Positions 17,125-24,803 of a stretch of DNA of 64,000 nucleotides are shown here, piece after piece. The stretch comes from Paenibacillus sp. FSL H7-0326. Lineage in GTDB: Bacteria > Bacillota > Bacilli > Paenibacillales > Paenibacillaceae. The notes beneath the pieces were generated by a model that had not been told where the DNA came from, did not search any database, and worked only from the letters and a program-made list of their open reading frames with translations. Numbering within the stretch: position 1 is the stretch's first letter; every line of letters begins with the position of its first letter. The position numbers and the translations under genes were made by a program. Location of the stretch: positions 496,001 through 560,000 of the forward strand of contig NZ_MPVN01000001.1 of NCBI RefSeq assembly GCF_001955535.1, read 5' to 3'.

Positions 17125-17616
17125 TTACTTCATATTCGTAAATTGCAGATCCAGTGGAAGATCACTTGAGCGCAGCAATTGAATAATCGCTTGAAGATCA
17201 TTTTTACTCTTTCCGGTTACACGGATTTGATCTCCTTGAATCTGGCTCTTCACCTTCAGTTTGGAATCCCGAATCAGAATATTAATCTTCTTCGCATTGT
17301 CCTGATCAATTCCCTGTTTGAAGCCAAGACGCTGCCTTACAGTTCCCATAGAAGCAGGTTCAATCTTGCCGTAATCCAAATTTTTGAGAGGGAGACCTCT
17401 CTTCACCATCTTGGATTGCAGTACGTCAATTACTGCATTCAGCTTGTATTCATCATCCGAAACAATGATGAGTGCGTCCTTCTCAATCTTCAGGCTGCTC
17501 TTGCTTCCCTTAAAATCATACCGACTCCCTATTTCCTTCTCTGCTTGTGTAACTGCGTTCGTTAATTCTGCCAAATCGAGTTTGGATACAATATCAAATG
17601 AACTTTCTGAACTCAT
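17125..17616 (-). CDS. yajQ: YajQ-family nucleotide-binding protein
   Basis: A 163-residue member of the YajQ (UPF0234) family, two ferredoxin-like domains in one chain. Some family members bind cyclic di-GMP, others GTP or RNA; the ligand here is unknown. Typical sequence: [20 protein letters not shown] at the N-terminus, RYDFKGS, and [12 protein letters not shown] in the middle. The ATG follows GAAGGGAAGTG at 8 bases. It sits between ymfM and pgsA, a position it does not hold in B. subtilis. The 231 bases to pgsA show no clear promoter or terminator. Confidence 0.92.
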   Translation of the reverse strand: MSSESSFDIVSKLDLAELTNAVTQAEKEIGSRYDFKGSKSSLKIEKDALIIVSDDEYKLNAVIDVLQSKMVKRGLPLKNLDYGKIEPASMGTVRQRLGFKQGIDQDNAKKINILIRDSKLKVKSQIQGDQIRVTGKSKNDLQAIIQLLRSSDLPLDLQFTNMK

Positions 17617-17723
17617 GTTAACAACACTTCCCTTCGATGTAATTTGACCTTGTGTACCATTATATTAAAACCATAGATGTGAAGTCTAATCATGGCGTTT
17701 AAGGTATGTCCTACACGATATCT

Positions 17724-17759
17724 CGTAAAAACATGTACAGCGAATGCGCTGTACATGTT
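17724..17759 (-). terminator. Terminator of ymfM
   Basis: Perfect 13-base arms AACATGTACAGCG and CGCTGTACATGTT around a 4-base loop, then TTTACG in the minus-strand RNA. Confidence 0.88.
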
Positions 17760-17773
17760 CGATGAGACCTATT

Positions 17774-18769
17774 TTATTGACCGTCTTCAGAGCCCGGTTC
17801 ACTATCGCTGTTCGTACCCTCTTGTGCAGAACCATTATTTTCGCCTTCAGCCAGCCGAAGTAAAATACGATTCGTCGACTTGCCGTCCGTCACCACTTGA
17901 CCATTTACAGTGATTTCCGTCGCTGGGGCATAGCCTGACTTGATGTACATCCCTTCCGAGGTCAACTCGAAGCTATGATTGTCTCCAGCTGTTGTGTTGC
18001 CATATACCAATTGTTCCCCGCTTGAATTTTCACCTTTATAGACCTCCAGCCAACTTCCACCTGAAGCGTTAATCTCAACGGTAATTGGTTCTTCCGCACT
18101 TCCGCCGGTCACATCAAAAATGGTAATGTTGCCTGAAGTGCCGCTTTCTGTAACGGTCACGGGAATATCCTCTACTGGTTCTTCGTCCACAGGTTCTTCT
18201 TCCTGGCCTGTCCCTTCTTCAGGTGCTGTTGCATCTGGATTCTCCTCACCGTTCGGATCACCACCGCCTACTTCAGATCCAGGATCTTCCGCATCTTCAC
18301 CAGCATCTGGCTCAGGTGTAGTCGTTGAAGGCTGGTTATCCGTTTGTTCTGTAGATGGCTCGTTTGGATCTTCTGCCTGGTTTAAGGTAGGCACCCAATA
18401 GAAATAAATAAGTACCAATATTAATGCTAAGAAAGTCCATGGCAGCACAATAGACAGCCATTTATTGTTCCGTTCTGCCTGCGGACGGCTGGAACGCTTC
18501 TGCATGACAGGTTCCATGGTGGCTTCCTGCTCCGGAGCAGGAACATCCTTCTTGTGACCCTCCAGCAGCTCCTCAGGATTCAAGCCCACCGTCTCTGCAT
18601 AGGTTTTAATAAACGCCCGCACATAGAAGCTGCCTGGCAGCACTTTGTAGTCACCCGATTCAATCGCTTCGAGATACCTTTTTCTAATCTTAGTCATCTC
18701 TTGAACGTCATCAAGACTCAATCCTTTTTGCAGCCGGGCCTCCTTCAACTGCTGACCCAGTTCAGACAT
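17774..18769 (-). CDS. ymfM: RodZ-like helix-turn-helix membrane protein (YmfM type)
   Basis: Cytoskeleton-associated membrane protein of the RodZ class. Residues 1-65 are an HTH_25 domain (LKEARLQKGLSLDDVQEMTKI, the MreB-binding part in RodZ), about 105-127 a membrane helix (IVLPWTFLALILVLIYFYW), 130-205 a disordered linker very rich in Glu, Pro, Asp and Thr, and 210-310 a DUF4115-like extracellular beta domain. At 331 residues it is longer than B. subtilis YmfM because of the linker. The ATG lies 7 bases after GGAGG. In B. subtilis ymfM also sits between ymfK and pgsA. Confidence 0.87.
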   Translation of the reverse strand: MSELGQQLKEARLQKGLSLDDVQEMTKIRKRYLEAIESGDYKVLPGSFYVRAFIKTYAETVGLNPEELLEGHKKDVPAPEQEATMEPVMQKRSSRPQAERNNKWLSIVLPWTFLALILVLIYFYWVPTLNQAEDPNEPSTEQTDNQPSTTTPEPDAGEDAEDPGSEVGGGDPNGEENPDATAPEEGTGQEEEPVDEEPVEDIPVTVTESGTSGNITIFDVTGGSAEEPITVEINASGGSWLEVYKGENSSGEQLVYGNTTAGDNHSFELTSEGMYIKSGYAPATEITVNGQVVTDGKSTNRILLRLAEGENNGSAQEGTNSDSEPGSEDGQ

Positions 18770-18847
18770 GCCAATTCCTCCTCATTCTTTCGTATTCGCT
18801 AAGATGTTTGTATATATAAACACATTTCTTTAAATTGTCATTTAATC

Positions 18848-19615
18848 TTATAGATCGTCTGTATAATTTGCAGTAAATGTATCATATAAAATTTCTTCAT
18901 CCGGATTATTGCGAAGCTCAATAATAATATCAAAATTATTGTAGTCGTATTCAGACTCCTGAACAAAAATATCCGGATGCTCAATGACCTTGGTGCTCGG
19001 CATATTCATAATTTCCTGCAGCAGATTATAATGCTTTTCATTGGATCTAATGGTGCTCACAATACCATCAATGATAAATACATTGTTCGGATTCATCTCG
19101 TCCTCCGACATTTGACTTCTGATCGTTTGACGAAGGAGCGTAGAAGAAACAAAAGTCCATCGCTTCATAGCACAAACACTGCCTGCAATAATAGATTCCG
19201 TCTTGCCCACTCGCGGCATCCCGCGAAGACCAATGACATGATTACCTTCTCTCTTGAATACTTCACCCAAAAAGTCCACAAGGAGACCCAGTTCGTCACG
19301 GGTAAAGCGGAACGTCTTACGGTCATCCGAATCGCGATCAATATATCTGCCATGACGCACGGCCAATATATCAACAAGCCTCGGCGCACGAAGCGCAGTC
19401 ACCGTAATATTGTTAACCTTCTTGAGCATTTCTCCAAGAAGCTTTATTTTCTCATCGTCGTCAGATTCAAGAAGCATACCTCTTGTCTTGCCCTCGACTC
19501 CGTTTATTGTCAAAATGTTCACTTCGAGCATACCCAGCATTGATGCAATATCACCTAATAAGCCAGGTCTGTTCTTATGTATTTTATACTCCATATACCA
19601 CTGTTTGTACTCCAT
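18848..19615 (-). CDS. ymfK: YmfK-type DUF3388 protein with ACT-like and P-loop features
   Basis: Protein of unknown function, conserved in spore formers. Residues 8-75 look like an ACT regulatory domain (NRPGLLGDIASMLGMLEVNI), a fold that usually binds small ligands. Residues 132-139 read GMPRVGKT, a Walker A pattern, and VFIID (179-183) could be Walker B, so nucleotide binding is plausible. No substrate or partner is known to me. The ATG lies 5 bases after AGAGGTG. It is 78 bases upstream of ymfM in the conserved ymf order. Confidence 0.8.
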   Translation of the reverse strand: MEYKQWYMEYKIHKNRPGLLGDIASMLGMLEVNILTINGVEGKTRGMLLESDDDEKIKLLGEMLKKVNNITVTALRAPRLVDILAVRHGRYIDRDSDDRKTFRFTRDELGLLVDFLGEVFKREGNHVIGLRGMPRVGKTESIIAGSVCAMKRWTFVSSTLLRQTIRSQMSEDEMNPNNVFIIDGIVSTIRSNEKHYNLLQEIMNMPSTKVIEHPDIFVQESEYDYNNFDIIIELRNNPDEEILYDTFTANYTDDL

Positions 19616-19764
19616 TTAAACACCTCTGAAGCCTTATTCCTCATCATTCGACATAATCAGCACATTTTTATATAAAAATGTTGCATCTGACATCCATCAA
19701 ACACGGGTCTTACTTATGATATATAAAATAAAAATGAATTACAAGAACACGAATGTAACAATTA

Positions 19765-19788
19765 GAGAAAAGCCCCCTTGCGGGAGCT
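19765..19788 (-). terminator. Terminator of ymfJ
   Basis: AGCTCCC pairs with GGGGGCT (one G-U pair) around a GCAA loop, followed by TTTTCTC in the minus-strand RNA. Confidence 0.75.
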
Positions 19789-19802
19789 CTCCTATGCACG
19801 AG

Positions 19803-20057
19803 TTATGCATTTTTCTTGGCCAATTTGACCATAAGTTTTGCGATGGTGCGACGTTCTTCATCATCGCCCACATCCCACAGTTCTTTTAATGCGCGGTTGG
19901 ATTGGTTAGCAGGATCGACTTTCTCATCAAGGAAATCACCAATCTCATAAGCCAATTTGTTAATTACATCCTGGCTCATCCCCAATTTTTCGGCTTGCAC
20001 GACACGCTCACCTAGAAACTTCTTCCATGCATCATAGTTACTCACTACTGTTGACAT
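19803..20057 (-). CDS. ymfJ: YmfJ-type DUF3243 protein
   Basis: Small acidic helical protein of 84 residues belonging to DUF3243, conserved in Bacillales and of unknown function. It reads SNYDAWKKFLGERVVQAEKL at the start and ends with RRTIAKLMVKLAKKNA. The ATG at 20057 follows AAAGGAGG by 8 bases; the in-frame extension to 20084 runs through that ribosome binding site. It has its own terminator and sits between ymfI and ymfK, as in B. subtilis. Confidence 0.88.
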   Translation of the reverse strand: MSTVVSNYDAWKKFLGERVVQAEKLGMSQDVINKLAYEIGDFLDEKVDPANQSNRALKELWDVGDDEERRTIAKLMVKLAKKNA

Positions 20058-20166
20058 TATTAAATCCTCCTTTGCACAAAGCATGAGATTTAAAAGTGGG
20101 CAGTAGTTAATATGAGCAGATGAAGTTCCTTATATACTGGTTAGTTTATACAACAGTGCAACCGTG

Positions 20167-20937
20167 TTATGTCAGCCAGCCGCCATTCGGCGATATGATC
20201 TGACCATTAATGTAGCCCGACTCCGGCAGTGCCAGGAAGTAAACAAGCGAAGAGATTTCATCCGGTTTTGCCAGCCTGCCTGCTGGAATCTCCTCTTCGA
20301 TCGATTTGATCTCATCCGGATCAAACGACTGCATCATTTCAGTCTCTACAGCACCTGGGGCAACAGCATTAACGGTAACGCCTGAAGGAGCAAGCTCCTT
20401 GGCCAGTGCTTTGGTGAAGGCATTGATGCCGCCCTTGGTTGTTGAATAGAGCACCTCACAGGAGGCGCCCGAGATTCCCCATATCGAAGAAACATTGATA
20501 ATGCGTCCATAACGCTGCGATATCATGTGCGGCATAAACATTTGGGTACACAAAAACACACCCTTTAAATTCAGCGCCATAACCGCGTCCCATTCTTCTT
20601 CTGACACATCGCTCAGCAAACCATAGTGACTCACTCCCGCATTGTTCACTAGAATATCGGGCAGCATGCTATGTGCTTTAAGCTTCTCATACATTCTTTC
20701 GATCTGTTCCTTGCTCCGCAGATCAGCAGATACAGTCATGATTCTGCCGCCGTGATCCATGCAGCGTCTCGCCACTTCATTCGCAGCCTCGTGTGAGTTC
20801 ATGTAGTGAATGACCACGTTCATCCCAATGCTTGCAAATCGTTCTGCTATGGATGCTCCAATTCCCCTGCTTGCTCCTGTAACCAGAACCGTAGTCTCCA
20901 GAATAGGCTTCATGAAGGATCCGGTTTCTCTCTCCAT
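20167..20937 (-). CDS. ymfI: YmfI-type short-chain dehydrogenase/reductase
   Basis: Classical SDR oxidoreductase of 256 residues, resembling 3-oxoacyl-ACP reductase (FabG). The nucleotide loop is TGASRGIG, the structural motif NNAG, and the catalytic residues lie in NVSSIWG and YSTTKGG (Tyr-x3-Lys). The true substrate is unknown; this genomic slot is occupied by ymfI in B. subtilis. The ATG at 20937 overlaps the ymfH stop by one base (TAATG), so translational coupling is likely. In-frame codons further upstream lie inside ymfH. Confidence 0.88.
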   Translation of the reverse strand: MERETGSFMKPILETTVLVTGASRGIGASIAERFASIGMNVVIHYMNSHEAANEVARRCMDHGGRIMTVSADLRSKEQIERMYEKLKAHSMLPDILVNNAGVSHYGLLSDVSEEEWDAVMALNLKGVFLCTQMFMPHMISQRYGRIINVSSIWGISGASCEVLYSTTKGGINAFTKALAKELAPSGVTVNAVAPGAVETEMMQSFDPDEIKSIEEEIPAGRLAKPDEISSLVYFLALPESGYINGQIISPNGGWLT

Positions 20938-22217
20938 TAAGGACTCACCACCAATGATACGGCTAACTGTTCCCAATTCACATGCTCTTTAAGACGTCTG
21001 TTGACATCCTCCAGTGTAATCGACTCATAGATCGGCAGCACGTTGAATAAGTCCCCGCCTCTAAACTGATAACGGGTAAATTCATGTGCAATACTCTCGG
21101 GTGAATTCAGCATTCGGAGATAACCGCCCATTTTCTTTTTGCGTGTGCGTTCAAAATGAGCTGCATCAAAGCCGCTCTTCTGGATCTCCTCGACTTCCGC
21201 ACGCACTCGGGAGAGCAGCAGATCCGGATCCTTGGTGTCCCCTCCGATGGCAGAGAATCGATACTGCGGTGAGCTGTTGTACTCATGACCAAAGCCGTCA
21301 GATATGAGATCTTCATCATACAGCTTCTGATACAGCTCCGTACTCGAGCCAAATAACAAATCCATCATCAATCTCGTCGTCAAATCTTCACGCAGAAGCT
21401 CTTCTCCGCGCAGCCCCTTGGTATCTTCCTTGAAACCGAATAAGCATTTAGGAAGTGAAACCGCCAGTTTTGCTTCACGCCGCTTCTCTCCTACTTCCGT
21501 CGGTTCTTGTTCAAACAAGCGCTCAATTTTTCCTTGCTTGTCATAATTTTTGCCTGCTTGATTATTTCTCACAAGGTCCATCACTTCACCTGCATCCACA
21601 CCGCCTACCACAAATAACAGCATGTTGCTCGGATGATAAAATGCATTGTAGCAATCGTACAACGTTTCCTTCGTAATGGTACTGATGGACTCAACCGTTC
21701 CCGCAATGTCGATCCGAACCGGGTGCTTCTGGAACATAGCCTCAATCAATCCAAAATAAACTCGCCAGTCTGGATTATCCTGATACATGTTAATTTCCTG
21801 ACCAATAATTCCTTTTTCCTTGTTTACATTCTGATCTGTGAAGTACGGATTTTGCACAAAATTAATCAACGTTTCGATATTTTTAGTGACATTCTCCGTA
21901 GCCGAGAACAAATACACGGTTTGATCAAAGCTTGTAAAGGCATTGGCGGAAGCTCCATTCGAAGCAAAGGTAGCAAAAATATCGCCTTCCGGCTCTTCAA
22001 ACATTTTATGCTCCAAAAAATGGGCAATTCCATCTGGAACGCGCTGCTCCTGTTTACCCTCTACTTGAAAGTGATTATCTACGGACCCAAACTTTGTCGC
22101 AAACGTAGCATAGGTCTTCTCGAAGCCCGGCTTCGGCAGTACATATACGGAGAGTCCGTTGTCCATCACTTCATAATACAAAGTTTCCTGCAGGTGTTCA
22201 TACCGTATGCTCTCCAC
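20937..22217 (-). CDS. ymfH: YmfH-type M16 (pitrilysin-family) zinc peptidase
   Basis: Catalytic member of a paired M16 peptidase. The inverted zinc motif is HFLEH (66-70), with the third glutamate expected about 75 residues later. The 426 residues cover two M16 domains. The GTG start lies 7 bases after AAGGGGGA and only 3 bases after the ymfF stop. M16B enzymes often work as dimers of one zinc-binding and one non-catalytic subunit, and ymfF next door fits the second role. Substrates are unknown. Confidence 0.9.
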   Translation of the reverse strand: MESIRYEHLQETLYYEVMDNGLSVYVLPKPGFEKTYATFATKFGSVDNHFQVEGKQEQRVPDGIAHFLEHKMFEEPEGDIFATFASNGASANAFTSFDQTVYLFSATENVTKNIETLINFVQNPYFTDQNVNKEKGIIGQEINMYQDNPDWRVYFGLIEAMFQKHPVRIDIAGTVESISTITKETLYDCYNAFYHPSNMLLFVVGGVDAGEVMDLVRNNQAGKNYDKQGKIERLFEQEPTEVGEKRREAKLAVSLPKCLFGFKEDTKGLRGEELLREDLTTRLMMDLLFGSSTELYQKLYDEDLISDGFGHEYNSSPQYRFSAIGGDTKDPDLLLSRVRAEVEEIQKSGFDAAHFERTRKKKMGGYLRMLNSPESIAHEFTRYQFRGGDLFNVLPIYESITLEDVNRRLKEHVNWEQLAVSLVVSP

Positions 22218-22220
22218 CGG

Positions 22221-23501
22221 TCATTCCCCCTTCTGATCTCTCAAGAAATAAATCGTATCCAGCTCAAACGTATCCGCTGCCTTCTGGATATCTGATTTGG
22301 ATAATGCTTCGATCTGTTCCAGCAGCTCCTGCGTCGTGCGCTCCTTGCCGGATAATACCCGATTGAAATCATACGAGATCATCTCAAACGCAGAATCCTG
22401 AATCTCCTTCAGCAAATTACGAATCATTGCCTTGGTCTGATTCAGCTCCAGATCACTGATGACGCCTGCCTTCAGATCAGCAAGCTGCTGATGAATGATC
22501 TCGACTGCTTTTTCATAATTCGGAATTTCAATCCCTGACTGAATGGTTGCGATGCCCTTGTGACCGTCATATCTAGAGGATGCGTAATACGCCAGGCTGT
22601 GCTTCTCACGAACATTTACGAAGAGCTTGGAATGTGGATAACCACCCAATATTCCGTTATAGGTTAATGCTGAAGCGTACTGGTCATCCCCATATGTGAT
22701 CGAGGTTCGCAGGCCCATATTCAGCTTGCCCTGGCTTACATTCAATTTTTCCACCACGGTCTGAACATCACGGCGATCATGATGACCTGCTTCCGTCTTG
22801 TACTCAAATGAATGATCCCGATTCAAATGGAAGTATTTCTGAACAAGGCCCTCTACCTCTTCGAGCGTGGTATCCCCGACAACGTACAAGTCCATTCCAG
22901 CATTATTAATCCATTCTTCGTATGAAGAATATAGTGTAGCCGCATTAATCTGATCCAGCTCTGAGCGTTCACCCAGTGGATGCAGCCGGTAAGGTTCATT
23001 CTTGCACATCTCTTCTATACAGCGTTCAGCTGCATATCTCATTTTGTCATTCACGATAGATTCGAGACGCTTGCGGACCGTTTCTCGTTCGGCTTGAACA
23101 TAAGAGGAGCGAAACTTTCCATTTTCTTTGGCTGGACTTGTTACAACCTCACCCAAGAAGGAGAACGAACGATCCAGCAAGCTTTCGCTGCTCTGCACAA
23201 AGGAGTCATTAATGGTATCCATACGGAATTGGATAATTTGATGATCCCCTCGTTTATATACATCAAAACCAAAGCCTGCACCATACAGCTCCTCAAGCTG
23301 CTCACGGAACTGAATGGTCTCCGGATAGGATTCGGTGCCTCTGCGAAGCACAAAGGGAATAAGCGCTGTGCTGGTAACTGTATTTTCTTTAAGAGGTGTC
23401 CCTACGTAGAGGGATATGGCAAACGTCTTAAAACGCTTGGTAGGCAGCACGTGTATGCGAATATGCTGATTGCTGCCACGTTCAAATCCTGCTTTAGTCA
23501 A
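22221..23501 (-). CDS. ymfF: YmfF-type M16 family subunit lacking the zinc motif
   Basis: M16-family protein of 426 residues, the same length as its neighbour YmfH. Where the zinc motif should be it reads TALIPFVLRRGTES, with no HxxEH, so it cannot bind zinc in the usual way. In heterodimeric M16B enzymes the non-catalytic subunit supplies substrate-binding residues, and that is the inferred role. A TTG start is placed 9 bases after AAGGGG. It opens the ymfF-ymfH-ymfI cluster, which appears to be one operon. Confidence 0.87.
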   Translation of the reverse strand: MTKAGFERGSNQHIRIHVLPTKRFKTFAISLYVGTPLKENTVTSTALIPFVLRRGTESYPETIQFREQLEELYGAGFGFDVYKRGDHQIIQFRMDTINDSFVQSSESLLDRSFSFLGEVVTSPAKENGKFRSSYVQAERETVRKRLESIVNDKMRYAAERCIEEMCKNEPYRLHPLGERSELDQINAATLYSSYEEWINNAGMDLYVVGDTTLEEVEGLVQKYFHLNRDHSFEYKTEAGHHDRRDVQTVVEKLNVSQGKLNMGLRTSITYGDDQYASALTYNGILGGYPHSKLFVNVREKHSLAYYASSRYDGHKGIATIQSGIEIPNYEKAVEIIHQQLADLKAGVISDLELNQTKAMIRNLLKEIQDSAFEMISYDFNRVLSGKERTTQELLEQIEALSKSDIQKAADTFELDTIYFLRDQKGE

Positions 23502-23677
23502 GTTCCAAAACCCCTTTTTCGTTTGTCATAATTTACTTATATCTCATCATTCTAACCTATCTAAAAGCACAGAAGCAACCGGAGGACCTGCCGCCGATTG
23601 CCAGAGTGAGCATGTAAGTTAGTTGGCATGAAGGTAGGCTTATATGCTATTCGCCCCAGTCATCCCCATTCTATAAC

Positions 23678-24532
23678 TTACAAACAGAATATATGCTGAC
23701 CAATTGTTTTCACTTGCTCACGTGTCCAGATCCAAGGTGAGGTCGCTGTTCTAGGATTGAAGTAATACAAGCAGCCTCCGGTTGGATCCCAGCCGTCAAT
23801 GGCTTGCAATACTGCTTTTCTAGCTTGTTCATTTGGTTCAAGCCAAATTTGTCCGTCAGCAACTGCGGTAAAAGCTCTCGGCTCGAAGATGACGCCTGAT
23901 GGTGTATCTGGAAATTGAGGAGCCTTCACCCGGTTCAATATAACCGCAGCCACCGCGACTTGTCCTTCAAAAGGCTCGCCACGCGCTTCTCCGTATACGG
24001 CATTCGCCATCAGCTTGATCTCATTCTCGGTTAAGCCGAGTGAGTTGTTGCTGCCCATGCTGTCATCACTGTCGCCTGTTTTATTTCCTTGACCTGTGTT
24101 TCCTCCGCCTTGTCCTCCACCGCCAGCGTATGCTAGCCCTGGGCCAGGCTCAGTTGGACGCCAATCCTTCGTTGCGTTATACAGCTTCAGCTTCGTACTC
24201 GCTCCCACGATTCCATCCGCCTTCATTCCGAATTCGGATTGGAACCATTTCACCGAGCCCAACGTTTTTGTACCGAAATGGCTGTCTACTTTACCATAGT
24301 AATAACCTAAATATTTGAGGCGGCCCTGAAGCTCATATACATCCTTTCCGGACGAGCCGTATCTGACTTCATTCTGACTAAACGTAGGAATAGCCTCGGC
24401 TTCCTGAAGTTGTTGCTCGATACTGGATTCAGCTTGCGACACTTCATGATGATCTGTCTTTAGCAGAACACGATATGAAGTCGCTGAGATCAAGATGATG
24501 CCGGCAAGAATCCATAGATTGATTTTTCGCAT
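23678..24532 (-). CDS. sleB: Spore cortex-lytic enzyme SleB
   Basis: Lytic transglycosylase that degrades cortex peptidoglycan carrying muramic lactam during germination. The 284 residues comprise an N-terminal export helix (LWILAGIILISATSY), a PG_binding_1 domain (YGSSGKDVYELQGRLKYLGY through GIVGASTKLKLY, about 55-115), a Gly-rich linker, and a Hydrolase_2 domain (180-284) with the catalytic glutamate in VYGEARGE. Typical Bacillus genomes pair it with ypeB; no ypeB is adjacent here. The ATG follows AAAGG. A sigma-G-type promoter lies about 90 bases upstream. Confidence 0.94.
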   Translation of the reverse strand: MRKINLWILAGIILISATSYRVLLKTDHHEVSQAESSIEQQLQEAEAIPTFSQNEVRYGSSGKDVYELQGRLKYLGYYYGKVDSHFGTKTLGSVKWFQSEFGMKADGIVGASTKLKLYNATKDWRPTEPGPGLAYAGGGGQGGGNTGQGNKTGDSDDSMGSNNSLGLTENEIKLMANAVYGEARGEPFEGQVAVAAVILNRVKAPQFPDTPSGVIFEPRAFTAVADGQIWLEPNEQARKAVLQAIDGWDPTGGCLYYFNPRTATSPWIWTREQVKTIGQHIFCL

Positions 24533-24622
24533 GAGTAGGATCTACCTTTCTTTAATGTTCTCTTGAGAATCAATTTCACTTTACCTTTTCATGATTTATG
24601 AAATTGATTCGATGGCTACAAT

Positions 24623-24652
24623 TATTATGTTTAGCAGTTATTGTTCCTATGC
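24623..24652 (-). promoter_or_regulatory. Sigma-G-type (forespore) promoter of sleB
   Basis: GCATA (24648-24652), 18 bases, CATAATA (24623-24629). This matches the sigma-G pattern GHATR-N18-CATWMTA at every position, in keeping with sigma-G control of sleB in B. subtilis. Confidence 0.72.
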
Positions 24653-24721
24653 ACTAACCATAGATATCGAGAACTTGTAAAAGGCTGGTAATCGTGATCT
24701 CCTCATTTTCGTTCTATATAA

Positions 24722-24758
24722 TAAAAGACCTCTTATCCCTAGTTAAAGAGTAAGAGGC
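24722..24758 (-). terminator. Terminator of ftsK
   Basis: GCCTCTTA pairs with TAAGAGGT (one G-U pair) around a 15-base loop, followed by CTTTTATTA in the minus-strand RNA. Confidence 0.7.
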
Positions 24759-24803
24759 CCTGCACTAATCCAAACATTGCTGAGAGAGCATCATCTGATT
24801 AAT

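Noticed and set aside
17692..17913. 73-codon plus-strand frame after ymfM
   Set aside because: It runs through the ymfM terminator and is antisense to the ymfM 3' end; no start signal.
22221..23501. YmfF as a decayed pseudogene of an M16 peptidase
   Set aside because: The frame is intact at full family length with a good ribosome binding site, and the missing zinc motif is normal for the non-catalytic partner of M16B pairs.
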